Source: Diplolepis rosae (lineage: Eukaryota > Arthropoda > Insecta > Hymenoptera > Diplolepididae). From it: 64,000 bases of DNA. The position numbers and the translations under genes were made by a program. Shown piece by piece: positions 11,369-22,500 of the stretch. The notes beneath the pieces are model-generated. The model searched no databases. It was not told the DNA's origin and was given only the letters and a program-made list of their open reading frames with translations. Positions within the stretch are counted from its first letter, which is position 1. Every line of letters begins with the position of its first letter. The DNA is taken from positions 5,187,001 to 5,251,000 of the forward strand of contig JAPYXD010000698.1 in the NCBI GenBank assembly GCA_030998225.1. Direction: 5' to 3'.

Positions 11369-12628
11369 CTTAGGATATTTTGAGAAGGTGAAAATTTCTA
11401 GTCACTTGAAAATTCAAATGATATTCCAGGATGTCGATTTTCTATACGACTCTATCAGGTTGGATTCTAGGATCAGTTGAAATATCGAGATATACTAGAT
11501 TCATAACACGCACGAGCGCACAATCCGCGTACGTGAAAACTCGACTTGAACGCATGCTCCTGCATATTTTAGTAAACTATACGTAAGCGATAGTTAGGTT
11601 TACAGCCAAATGGTCTGTTATCGAAAGTGAGACGTGAATAACGACGTGGCAGTGCGAGTCGTAACCGTGCGGCCTTGGGAGGGAAAAGTTTAAATTGAAA
11701 TCGACGCTCTATAAGAATATATTTTGTGTCGAGTAAAATTTACTTGATCAAATGCACTTGGAAAATGAGAATCAATAGGGTTCAATGACTTCCAACCAGG
11801 ATTTAAATCTAACGTTTACTATTTACGTCCTTGAGAACACAGGATAAAGAAATCTTGACTTGGAAGAGAAGAATGCAAAATTAAATATAGATTAGGCGTA
11901 AAAAAAATAAGGAAAATCATTGGTTGAACGAGATCTATCATGTATGTTATTCAACTGAAAACAAAGAAAAATAAATCAAAGGTTTTTTTCATTACATAGA
12001 TGATACTGGATCTTATCTAATCTTCGAGAAATCAATGTTTTAAGTTTCATTATTGCCCCGAGGTTAATATAGAAATCTGCAACTTAAAGGAGATTAAAAC
12101 ATATTTGAGAACAATTCAATGTTCTCCAAAATGAAAATATTCATTTTTGCAAGTTACATTACTGGGTTTTTTTTTGGTAATGCTGTCAACACTTGTTGCT
12201 TCAAGTTGTTTTTTGTTGTATTCTTTTTTTGTGATGTTTACACAGCAGTGTTATTTTTATTCTTCTTGTAAGCACTGGTACAGTGGTTATCGCCATATTT
12301 TACACGCAAATGCTGATAAATAGAGTATATTTTTGTGCTCATATCTTTGAGATCTCGCGCATTAAGGAATTTTCTCCTTCTCTATTATCGGTTTTCCTTT
12401 TTTTGCAAACCGAAATAAAATATTTAATGAATTGAATGTTGTTAAGTCAAAAAAAATCTTTCTAAATTAAAAAATTAAATAGATCTAAAATTTCGAAAAT
12501 TTCAAAAATCCAAGAGACCTTGAAAGAATCGAGAATGACAATATTCCATTTTTTTCCTTCTTTAATTTTATTTCAAATGTTTATACAACTGATAATATTT
12601 AATGTAGACTGAACAACTTTCCTTATTC
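11369..12628. other. no gene seen; one CpG-containing stretch
   Basis: Positions 11500-11690 are unusually rich in CpG (CACGCACGAGCGCAC, CGTGCGGCC) and not repetitive within the window. It could be a regulatory element of the ELL intron; no exon could be supported. Confidence 0.45.
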
Positions 12629-13228
12629 ATGTAATTGCCGTTTGTAACGTTTATAAACAAAAATACAAAACGTTGGTGAAAAAAGTTAATCAAAGTGATA
12701 CAATAAACAAATATCCTTTTTTTCTTCTTTTCTTTCGTTGCAAACACATAATTTTTGTAAAAACACTCCTGTTATGTGTTTGCAACGAAAGAAAAGAAGG
12801 AAATTTGTCTATTGTGTAATTTTGATTAATATTTTTCACCAACGTTTTTTCCGGCTACTTAACAAAATAACAGAAAAAGATTCTCACTAATGAGGACTTC
12901 ATTCTGAGTCGAAACATTTGAAAATATAAAACACCGAGTTACATTTTTTCTTGACCTTAAAGCCAACTAAGAACATCAACAATATTTGAATATTAAAACT
13001 AAGGGTCTCGATATAAGTCCTGATGTTCATTATTAAAAATACAAAAACCAAAATTCCACCATCTGCAAATAAATTTTAAAATATTTTTCAAACAGTTTAT
13101 ATTTTTGTGTATAAATGTACAAAATGGCAATAGAAGTATTAATCAGTCAATCATTTAAAAACCAAAAAATCATAATTGAAAAGAAATTTTATTTTTTTAG
13201 TTATAAACGTTGCAAACGGCAGTTACAT
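12629..13228. mobile_element. hAT-like non-autonomous element with 8-bp duplication
   Basis: 600 bp. Ends are ATGTAATTGCCGTTTGTAAC and, inverted, ATGTAACTGCCGTTTGCAAC. It is flanked by perfect CCTTATTC repeats at 12621-12628 and 13229-13236. Eight-base duplications fit hAT or P elements. An inner hairpin (TTTGCAACGAAAGAAAAGAA and its inverse, around 12730-12800) is also present. No transposase frame. Confidence 0.9.
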
Positions 13229-13389
13229 CCTTATTCAGTTAAATTTGCAATACTCCCTTGAGAATGATACCAGGTGTATTTTTTCGAAAATCCAATGTAT
13301 TGAAGAATCTCAGGTGCCTGTGAATTAAAGGTCTGCATGGTCATCAGGACAAAATCCTTTGAACAAGGTGGTGCTTTTTTTCTTTACAG

Positions 13390-13502
13390 GACTACCTAAA
13401 GTGTGTTCGACCCTAGTCCTGACAGCGATCAATGGTGGTCTGCACCAGCTGCGTTTTACTGGTGTGGTGAGCCAGTGGATCGCAGACAGGGGTTCTTACA
13501 AG
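13390..13502 (+). CDS. unassigned internal exon
   Basis: A 113-base segment lies between a strong acceptor (TTTTTTCTTTACAG) and a consensus donor (AAG|GTGAGT). It is open in one frame only and GC-rich for this window. It begins with GA, needing one base from upstream, and ends in phase 0. The peptide is LPKVCSTLVLTAINGGLHQL then RFTGVVSQWIADRGSYK, which looks like conserved protein but which I cannot assign. No partner exons were found with confidence. It lies within the expected first intron of ELL, on the other strand, so it may belong to a nested or overlapping gene. Confidence 0.5.
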
Positions 13503-13550
13503 GTGAGTGAGAAGGTGAAATGAAAGAGAAGAAGAGAGACGAAACAGGAG

Positions 13551-13571
13551 AAAGAGAGAGAGAGAGAAACA
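13551..13571. repeat. (GA)n microsatellite
   Basis: A short GAGAGA run about 50 bases after the donor of the unassigned exon, within a purine-rich stretch (13510-13575). Confidence 0.8.
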
Positions 13572-14327
13572 GGAGTCGTTCTCGTGACTTTCGAGCCCTC
13601 AAGAAGCTGAAGGTGTCATCACACGAACGGATGCATTACCAGCTGTTTTTTCATACAGTTTACTGCGACTATTCAGTTTAAAACCCAGTTGCCTTGCTCT
13701 AATTATAAATCCACAGTCAGTCTTCTCATATCGCGAGATACAATTCGACGCGCATGTCACTGCCCAACAAGAGATTCAACACTGAAAAATGTACAAAAAT
13801 AGCAATGTTCCACATTCGAATCTTGAAAAACAAAACATTCCAAACTTGAGAAAAAGAAAGATCCGTGTGCCTTTTCAGTTAAATTTCGCTTCGACAAGAC
13901 TTTTGCATCAGAGAAAGATAAAAAGAGTTGAATAAATTTTTTAAATATGATAATCACCGAGAGGACTTAAATTGAATTTAGTGGACATGAGACGTTAACA
14001 ACCCGTCCATAGTCAGTTGTTGGGATCGTTATTTAAATTCCAAAGAATACGTTGCAGCTGGATTGCTCTAGGGGGTCGTTACACGAATTTCCGGTAGGGT
14101 CCCGAAAGCTTGAAAGAAGGGTCTTCCGCAGGAGAATAGAAATCTCGATAACCTTGCGAGTTCACCCGCCTACGGGTGCTTCCAATTTGCACACGTAATT
14201 TTATTTACCGTTTGCCGACATTTCCAAACGCATTGCCAACTGAGATGAAATTATTATTGCAAATTTAATATTTATAAGTCAGAGATTGCGATGTTCTATT
14301 AAGGATAAGATTGAGAGGTTACATCTT
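13572..14327. other. no gene seen; moderately GC-rich
   Basis: Positions 14050-14200 are open in one plus frame for about 40 codons after a TTGCAG, but no good donor follows and the peptide is not recognised. It may be a further exon of the gene at 13390 or intronic. Confidence 0.35.
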
Positions 14328-14545
14328 ATTCTCTATATTCGAATCAATCTAATTTTCACTGTTAAATCAGTTAATTTTCACTGACCGAATCAGTGAAAAA
14401 TATTTTCCACTGGTGAATAAGATAATTTTCGCTGAAGTAATCAGAGAAATTTGACTGTTTCACAGTAACCTCTTTTTATATACTTGAGTCAGTCAAATTT
14501 CACTAATAATCAGTAGATTTTGACTGATTCAGATTTAGAGAGTAT
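14328..14545. mobile_element. MITE, CTCTCTAAAT family
   Basis: The left end is decayed (TTATTCTCTATATTCGAATC); the right end ATTTAGAGAGTA is intact. Internal TCAGTGAAA words are clear. Confidence 0.75.
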
Positions 14546-15438
14546 ATATAAACTTGAATGATATTTGAATGAAATAAAAATTGTATTCCATGTTGCTAAT
14601 ATTATGATAAAATGCTGTCATCAGGAATAGATAAGATATATTTTACCTCAGAGAAAAAAAATTGCCAACTTTAAAAAATCAAACAAACATCTTCTTTAAC
14701 AATAAGAATCTATTCACTTTACTATAAATATGAATTTAAGTTGAAATACTTATGATTCAAACAACTTGTGCTATTTCATCGAAAGGCCTTGTGCAAACTT
14801 TTATGTTTGGATCAAACAAAACATTTTTCTCAGTAATTCTTCCAGCTGGGAATAAAAACGAGAATGATTACCATATAACGCTTTTTTTCAAAAAAGAAAA
14901 TTAAAACCGCATATATTTATATATAGCAGTTATATATACACAAATAATTTTTTATTTTGGGCGCGTTTTATGATTATTTTAAGTTGGAATTCACAACAGA
15001 TTCGAGATAACTTCCGGCAAACATTTGTTGTATTAAGAATCGGTTTTTTAAATTTTCTCATAATATCCATACCAGTAATGAATGCTTCTGGATTATGCAA
15101 TGGCTAATAGATTCGAATGCATTAATGCGTGCAAATGAAGGCATAGCGAGGCGTGGAAAACTTGAACATAGACAGTCTTCTTTTAGATCGATGGATACAA
15201 AGAAAACGAGATGATATCGATTTTCTCTTCGAGAAAAAGAAAACCAATGAATTACATAGATTGCGTGCATTTCGCAGTTGTATGCGTGCACAGAAAGCTA
15301 CCACGTGTCTCCATATGTTGCATGCACAAAAGGCGGGGGTCTCCAACCGTCAAGTGAAAAATTAACTATTTTTATTACGTGTATTCTTTGATGAAATATA
15401 TGAATGGCAATAATTTTATTCATATATTGACTAAAATG
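14546..15438. other. no gene seen
   Basis: Overlapping short frames on both strands at 15058-15365 have no splice or family support. Confidence 0.5.
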
Positions 15439-15707
15439 TACTTTCTAAATTTGAATCAGTTAAAATCTACTGATTGTAAGTGAAATTTAACTGATTCAAA
15501 TAGCTAAAAAGGGTTACTGTAAATCAGTCAAATTTCACTGATTACTTCAGTGAAAATCAACTGATTTAAAAGTAATGAATATTTTTACATTGATTCAATC
15601 AGTGAAAATTAACTGATTTCAAAGTGAAAAATATTTTTGCATTGATGAATCAGTGCTAAGGCAAATTACTGGTTCAATCATTGAAAATTTAACTGATTTA
15701 GAGAGTA
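15439..15707. mobile_element. MITE, CTCTCTAAAT family
   Basis: Ends are TACTTTCTAAAT and ATTTAGAGAGTA. An extra internal TCAGTGAAA module makes it longer than the 8968 copy. Confidence 0.8.
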
Positions 15708-17362
15708 TTTTTAATCAAATATATGTTTTTCTCAGCTTTTTGCCAGGAAGCAGGAAAGGATGTGTTTTTGCAGTTTTTATGTTACATAAGAACAAAATGA
15801 AGCATGTCGATGAAAATATTATTTTCCGCATGAACGAACATTAATGTTCAAAGAAAATTGCAAAAGGTTTACACAGGTGTGTTAAAATTAACAAACATGG
15901 CTAACTTCAAAGTGCAAATGGACATTAAAGTGGAATGACTCCATATTGAAACAAAGTTTTGAAACTTGTGTAAACAGTATTGAAGTAGTTCGGGCTACGG
16001 CGATATATGCAGTTTTTAAAATTTGAAGTCTCAGAGTGGCTTTAGTTTTTGAAAGAAATGTTCAAATTCCTGTGTTACCTTGGTTTCTGTTCACGCACAG
16101 AAAATTGAACAATCGACGAATATTTCGATTTTGAACTTATCCAATTTGAATTAGCAAGTTTTAAAATAAGTTAGATGGAAATAATATCTGTACCTCCTAG
16201 TGATTTGATAAATTGGTTAACACACTTGAAGCGGATCCTACAAAGAAATTCCAAAACATGTGTACACTGCTAATGAATACTTGCTTTTTATCTGGCACTT
16301 CTCAGAAATAAATTCTAAGTGTCAATTGTAATATATTCTGGAAAGAGATAAACAATTCCTGATAAGATTCCGCCAGCAGTGACCCGCAAGAATTGTCATA
16401 TTAAGAGGAATTCACGTCATGATAAAATAATTTCAAATTGATTTCAATTTTACGTAAAAAGTAAGAAGAGTGAAAACAAAAAATGGCACGTTGCAGAATA
16501 CGGATAACTCATTTTGATAAAAAGAAATATGACGTTAATTAGTCACATACTTTTGAGGAAAATAAAAAGCTAATTTTTAATTTGTCGTAACCTTTTGTAC
16601 ACTGCAGTAAGATAAGTTTTTAAAGAAATTGTATCAATCTGTTTAATAGCAAAGATTGCAAATATCACATCTCACCAGGGGGGAAACCTAACCTAATTGT
16701 TCCATATTTCAGCAAATATTCCCAGAGTTTCTCGATTTCTCGAAAGCTTGACTGAAAAAAAAGAATCACAAATAAAACTCATCTGAACTAAAAAATTGTA
16801 TGCAACATCTCTGAAATATTAAGGAGAAGCATTAAAATTTAGAAATGTCAATAAGAATTGTGACACGGTTAAGTCTTTGTCATGATGACGTCTGAGTTTT
16901 TGCTCCGTTGCGACAACTAGAACTAAAGAAACAAATGAAGAGTTTACTCAGATTTAAAATAAGTACACATACATCGCGAAATTGACTTCTGGACTAGAAT
17001 GAAAGCATTCAAAATAATTCTCATCAGCGATAAGATTACGTAATATCGTTGTCAAATCACAAGAAGTTGCAGTTCCGCTTATCTGTCACTTTCAAATCTA
17101 GGAAAAATCTAGATACATACTCAAATCAAGGAAACTACTTGAGATTTGAATCGCATCGTGTGTGCAACCTTCAAGAAACCTTATGCAGCAAGGTGGCAGC
17201 TGGCTGTGCGACATTAGAAAAGATCTCGCGTGTTGTTCACTAGAAACACCTGAGAGGCAAAAATCTCATGGATCTTAGATTTTATAAAGTTGCACATTTG
17301 CCAGATTTGAAAATATTAGGGCCAGTAGAGCTGAGAACGGGCTCAAAATATGGCTACCGCAA
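15708..17362. other. ELL intron 1, nothing else seen
   Basis: AT-rich to about 17000, then gradually less so towards the ELL promoter. Confidence 0.5.
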
Positions 17363-17480
17363 TCAGCACGTCTCGTGTTTCTGTCTCGCTCTCTCTGAAG
17401 TGCTTTTTCTCTCTCGTTTCCTCTCACCTCGCATTATTCTGTCTCTCTCGCACGACATTATTACGACACACACGCAAAGA
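17363..17480. promoter_or_regulatory. GAGA/CTCT-rich element in ELL intron 1
   Basis: A run of CTCTCT and GAGAG words (for example CTCGCTCTCTCTGAAG and CTGTCTCTCTCGC) lies about 80-190 bases inside ELL intron 1. In insects such words bind GAGA-factor-like proteins near paused or open promoters. The position just downstream of exon 1 suits a promoter-proximal element. This is inference from motif and position. Confidence 0.4.
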
Positions 17481-17555
17481 GGCCGACGGACACACATTGG
17501 CGATCTACCGTCATTAAGACGAAACTTCGCGGGGAAAATTGACAAATTTACTTAC

Positions 17556-17687
17556 CCGATTGCGCAAAAAGTCTTCGATGGCACGCTGCGCTGAATCGGT
17601 GAGCTTCACGAAGATGAGAGACTTGTTTTCATGGAAATTGGTGTGCGACGACAAACCATACTGGACACCTGCCACCAGCGCCGCCAT
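17556..17687 (-). CDS. Ell: ELL elongation factor, exon 1
   Basis: ELL is an RNA polymerase II elongation factor found in the super and little elongation complexes, where it suppresses transient pausing. This exon gives the first 44 residues: MAAL, YGLS, then SLIFVKLTDSAQRAIEDFLR. MAAL...YGLS...FVKLTDSA is the typical start of ELL proteins. The ATG at 17685-17687 has a G at -3 and +4. The exon ends in phase 0 at a GTAAGT donor. No later ELL exon was recognised between 1 and 17555, so the first intron probably runs out of the window. The gene is divergent from the small membrane-protein gene starting at 18509. Identification rests on this N-terminus alone. Confidence 0.82.
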
Positions 17688-18508
17688 TTCTATCTTTGGC
17701 TCGTTCTCACACAACTGAACCGACCAGCTGACGTCGGCTAATCAAATGGGCCCTTTTTTAACCCTTATAGGTTAAAGAGCAAATGAAGTTTTGGGCTCAC
17801 AGCCTCCCTTGACAAACCGTCGACGAAGTTCGCGGCTCTGGGGAGGTGCACACTGAAACGAGCTTGAAAAACACTGCTCGTAGCACTCGCGATCCTCGCC
17901 CCCGAAAGTGGCAAACACGCACGAAAACCACCCTCTCGTGTCCTCCGTTATCCGTTACATATTAGCGCGCCGACACGATTCATTTCAGATTTTTCTCTCG
18001 ATTGAAGAGAGCAGCGCCCGTCGTTTCTCCGTAGGGAACTACACAACTACACTTTCGAACAGACACCTGGTGGGCGGGGCTTTCCAATCGACGCCGACCA
18101 ATCAACGCAGAGGTTGGAGATGTAGCATCGTTCAGTGGCGCTATCTCGTGCTGATTCCAGTATACTAAATCGGACTCATTACCAACCACCGGTTATACAT
18201 TTTTCATTATTTTATTTATTTTAAAGTACATTTTGTTATAAAATTCATTATATATTACATTTTTTTAATTCACTAAAATAAGTATATGACTCTTCTTCAA
18301 AATGCCTTCTATATCCTATAGAAATGCATAGAAGATATTCAGTTCGTATGTTTGAAAAATTCCGCTATTATATAGAGGCGCTGAAATTCATTTTGACGTT
18401 TTCTGTTTGCAACTCCACTGGTTTCCACCTTGCAATAATCAGCAATAATTACATTGTAAGTTGTAGTTTTTGTTCAAAATTCTGTTTTGAAAAAAAATAA
18501 CGCAAGAT
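17688..18508. promoter_or_regulatory. divergent promoter region between ELL and the small membrane-protein gene
   Basis: There are 821 bases between the two divergent ATG codons. The ELL-proximal two thirds (to about 18170) is CpG-containing and much less AT-rich than the rest of the window; the part next to the plus-strand gene is AT-rich. No TATA box at a convincing position was seen. Several open frames cross it on both strands, but none resembles a protein or has splice support. It probably holds both transcription starts. Confidence 0.6.
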
Positions 18509-18643
18509 ATGGTGGATTCTACATCAATTTTTATTACCCTCCTTGCTGTCAAAACAATAACGCTGCTGTATCTAACGGATAATCCTTTTAAATATGATTT
18601 ATGGTCTCCTACCGAACTCCGACCACTTCAGGATAAAAGCAAA
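18509..18643 (+). CDS. small single-pass membrane protein, exon 1
   Basis: The first exon of a two-exon gene encodes 45 residues in phase 0: MVDSTSIFITLLAVKTITLL then YLTDNPFKYDLWSPTELRPL and QDKSK. Residues 5-22 are hydrophobic and could form one membrane segment or signal anchor, followed by a polar segment with Trp and Pro. The start is in good context (G at -3 and +4) and the donor is GTAAGTTT. The product is not recognised; it may belong to one of the small integral membrane protein families. Its promoter faces that of ELL. Confidence 0.7.
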
Positions 18644-19427
18644 GTAAGTTTCATATAATGTTATTTTAATTTCTTTGAACTATTAATTCTGAATTTTTAT
18701 CTATACATTTCATTTGTAATGTTCCAATTTTTGTTTTATCTTGTTGCATTACATAATAAAATTTGTGACGATTGAGGTTAGGTTTCTTCTATAAAGTCTA
18801 TGAATCATTATTTAATCTTGACCACTTTAAAATAGTAGACTTTTTCTTCGAAAAAGTGTCATTAGTGGTACTAATCAAAATGTTGATAAATTTCATGTAA
18901 ATTTATGTACAAGTTTTTAATGACACTAATTTCGAATTCCTCATTTCAATATGAACAATAATAATGACTCACGATTTCATTACGTCAGATTTTTGATAAC
19001 CCTATACCAATTCCTGCATTTATAAATTAATTTTTTTATTTTTGTTTCGGCTATATTGGATCCGCCATTTTGCATTTTGAGAATCTCATACATATCAGAT
19101 TTGTAATCAACAACCTAAAAAACCTAAGAAAACAGAGTTTTATACAAATTCATTGAAAACTGTTGAAGTTATCGCAAAATGTGCAGATATGATATATTAA
19201 AACTCAACATTTTTGAAAATTGATTTTGAATGTATTATAAGAATTAAAACTTTCTTTTATTAGAAAGAATATAAATACAATAGAATTAAAAAAATGTATC
19301 GATGACCTGCTTGCTTCAAAATCTTTACAAGCTTGCACAGTTATAAGTTTCAAATTATTTAAAAATTAGTAATAAATAATTTATTTTTAAATATAAGATT
19401 TAAAAAATGCTATGTTTCTTTTTACAG

Positions 19428-19472
19428 GATCGCTGGCCCAAAAAGAAGAAACTTGAAACAGAAAATCAGTAA
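19428..19472 (+). CDS. small single-pass membrane protein, exon 2
   Basis: The acceptor is TTTCTTTTTACAG. The exon encodes DRWPKKKKLETENQ and TAA, so the whole protein is 59 residues with a very basic tail (KKKK) after the membrane segment, which suggests a cytosolic or matrix-facing C-terminus. The intron is 784 bases. Two AATAAA signals follow within about 110 bases. Frame, splice sites and poly(A) signals agree, so I believe the gene is real although its function is unknown. Confidence 0.7.
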   Translation, partial: DRWPKKKKLETENQ

Positions 19473-19532
19473 TACACCTGCCAGCCATGTATGTAAATAT
19501 TAGCGAGGCGTATTCTATTATTTCAAGAAACC

Positions 19533-19538
19533 AATAAA
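19533..19538 (+). terminator. poly(A) signal, small membrane-protein gene
   Basis: AATAAA is 61 bases after the stop codon; a second AATAAA is at 19577-19582. Either would give a short 3' UTR. Confidence 0.5.
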
Positions 19539-19582
19539 AATGCCTAGTAACGTAAATATTAAAATATGTAAACCAAAATAAA

Positions 19583-22500
19583 CGTGTTTTACTTTGAATA
19601 TGTTCTTATACTTTGTTATGGATTTTAATTAAAATTAAATTTTATTGGTGAAAATTATATTAAAAATGAGGAGTTTATGTTTACAGTTTAGAAAATATAT
19701 TAATTCCAATTTAAAATCTTATATCGTCGAGCTACATTTTGTTGTAGCAGGAGATTTAAGCACTTTCGTTCGCTTCTTAAATAAGGTCCAACTCTAAAAT
19801 AATTTTTATATTTTGAGCAGATTATAAAGATTTATGATTCTAACTTTACTGGCGCTGACCATTCATAAGTCAAAAATTTGCCACACCTTCAAAGAAGAAA
19901 GCCAATAAAGGGTGTGACAATAACTTTAAAATATCCACTAAATCCTGTACATAATCTAGAATTAGAGATTCAGCGCCAAGAAAACAGATTAAAAGCTACC
20001 TGCTGTTGTTTTACTATTATCAACATCAGTCTTCTATGACAATTTAGAGAAAATAGTTTCTGAATAATTTTGTTGCTTGATTCCGAAAAATTCTTTTACA
20101 CTATTCCATTTTCATCACAGATTGAAGATTTTATTTTCAATGGGGTAATAAATAAATAAGTAGAATCGATAAGAATTTTTAAAATGATTTATTAGAATTC
20201 AAATCATCTTACGTTTAGAGTAAATCAATAGAGGAGATAAAAAGATTTTTTCCATTTTGATAATTTTATTAGAAGATGAAATACAAGTAAGTCAGGTATT
20301 TGGATTCCGGGGAATTCCTAAAGGGCTTTCAACAAAGGGACAGTGTCACGTAGTTTTATTACTTGTAGAAATCAATGAAAAGAAAATGGTGTTAGATTTT
20401 AGATAAAGCACGTTTGTATTTTAAACTTAGAAGGTAGCTAATGATGGTCTTAAAAGGGAAGTACTTGTAACACAATGGTAGGAATATCACTTTGTTTTGA
20501 TGGTCAGGTTCATTAAATATTTCAATATCTTGTATCTTATGATAAAATTAATATGAGCTTGATAAAAATATTCAACTAATTCAACAAAATTAAACAAATT
20601 TTCATACCAACAAATATAAGTAGCATTAAAAATTTACTGGACAGCAATTTTGCTTATGAATTCATAATTTTCGTATTTATATTTTACACCTATTTTTCTT
20701 AAAATTATATTTACATTTTTTTTATTTGTATTAAATATATTTCCCATTAAAGAATACAAATTCTTTCCAGAATAGTTGAACATGTAATTTAAAACAGCTG
20801 TGGCGAGAAAATTAAAATCACGTTTAAAGGAAAATTACCAATAGGTAAGCTGGACTGCAAGTGTAAGATTTCTTACCGATGGGAATTGTCCGTTTATAGT
20901 GTTTACACATTTATCATTAGATTAGTTTCACCAGACGCCCCCAATGATGATGGAGTGCCATTCTTCACTACTTGACCGTTCACCTGAAGTTCTAAAGGGT
21001 TTATACCTGGGTAGTAGTAAATATATGTATGAAAGTGAGCCGATTATCCAAATGACGCGATAAGTTTACATAGTTTTAATTCGTTTTATAAACAGAAAGA
21101 AAAGCAAAACTAGAATTTCAATTCATACCCAATTTTTGCGATTTCACTAATAATTATTTTATTCAACTTTAGATTAAGTAAATGAATATATGATGTATTT
21201 TTTTTAATGAAATGCCTGCTATGGAATAAGAAAAGTCAAGAATCTTTATTTTCAATCGTTACCAAGAAAATACTTACATTTAAAATATCTACTTGGAATA
21301 ATCTTTCTGAAAAAAACACTTGGCGAAATTTCTAAAGATTCTAAAAATTGATTTTTAATGCCTTGAAGCAAGAATAATTACTAAAGTAAAATAGCTATTA
21401 GTAGTTTTTCGAAAATTTATAAATTTCTCATAATAATCAAACTATTTTCATAAAATCTCTCTTCTTTCATAGTTCTTTAATAAGCATACCCAGCCGATAT
21501 GGTACATTTTCCAGAATAATAGAGGAGAACGTGCGGATAATGTAAAAATGCAGAAGAATAAACGACGAGTGTTAGAATGCATAGTATTGCGTGCTACATA
21601 TCTTATCAAGCCGGATCAAGGAGAACACGCATTTATTTACAAATGTTTAAAAATTCTGACTTGGAAGAACGGATGGTATGCTTCTGAATTGAAATTACAT
21701 ACTTATTTATTCCTTCTTTCTCGCGCGTTTTTTTTTATTATTTTTAAAACATGTCAAACGTTTTAACAGTGCACTTGATAAGACAGTTGGATAAAATAAA
21801 AGAAGAAATCGTAGACGGTGTTTCGAACTGGAAGCCTCTCACCATTTTTTCACCGCCTTCCAAAGGAAATTAAGGAATACAATTTCATTTTGAGAAATAC
21901 GATTTTATTTTAGTAATGATTTTTCCAATAGATTATATACTGGAACTGGAAATGGCGAAAGGCTAAGAGCATCGTTACAGCCGTTTCTTTGTACAATTTT
22001 ATTTTTTTCATATTATGTATAATATGTGCATTTGTATGTGCAATATTATGCGATTATACGAATTGAATGCGATAATTTACACTTTCAGATGTCATCGATG
22101 CGATTTAAAAAGAAGAATGTATTCAGGATCCTAACAATTAATGGTGATGATGGCGTTGATGAAACCGGAGAATATGAAGATGAGATGAGGTTTATGTCTC
22201 TTTATCTGAGTCTTGTCTCGAACTCTAGACCCCAAGGTCCCCCTTCTTAAGCTAAGGCTACTGAAAAACGATGAATTTCCAAGACAGGAACAAAGAGAAG
22301 TTTCGCAAACAGTAGTAGGAAGATTTATCGTCTACGGGGAGAGACCTTGGGGCTTTTGCGAATGCAAAATGCTTCCGAATTACATTCGAATCGTCGTTTG
22401 CTTGTCGACGGGCTATCGTATTTTTCTTAGCAATCTTATACTAATTCGCTCACAGATCGGATAATAATTCTATCTAGCTAGACTTACTGTAGTAGTAATA

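Noticed and set aside
17268..17594. A 108-codon plus-strand frame
   Set aside because: It overlaps ELL exon 1 and the CT-rich element on the other strand; the peptide is low-complexity and unrecognised.
17908..18189. Overlapping open frames on both strands between ELL and the small gene
   Set aside because: They lie in the CpG-rich divergent promoter, have no family similarity and no splice support.
22026..22464. Two overlapping frames that might be a small gene
   Set aside because: No recognisable family, no convincing splice sites or start context; kept only as an uncharacterised region.
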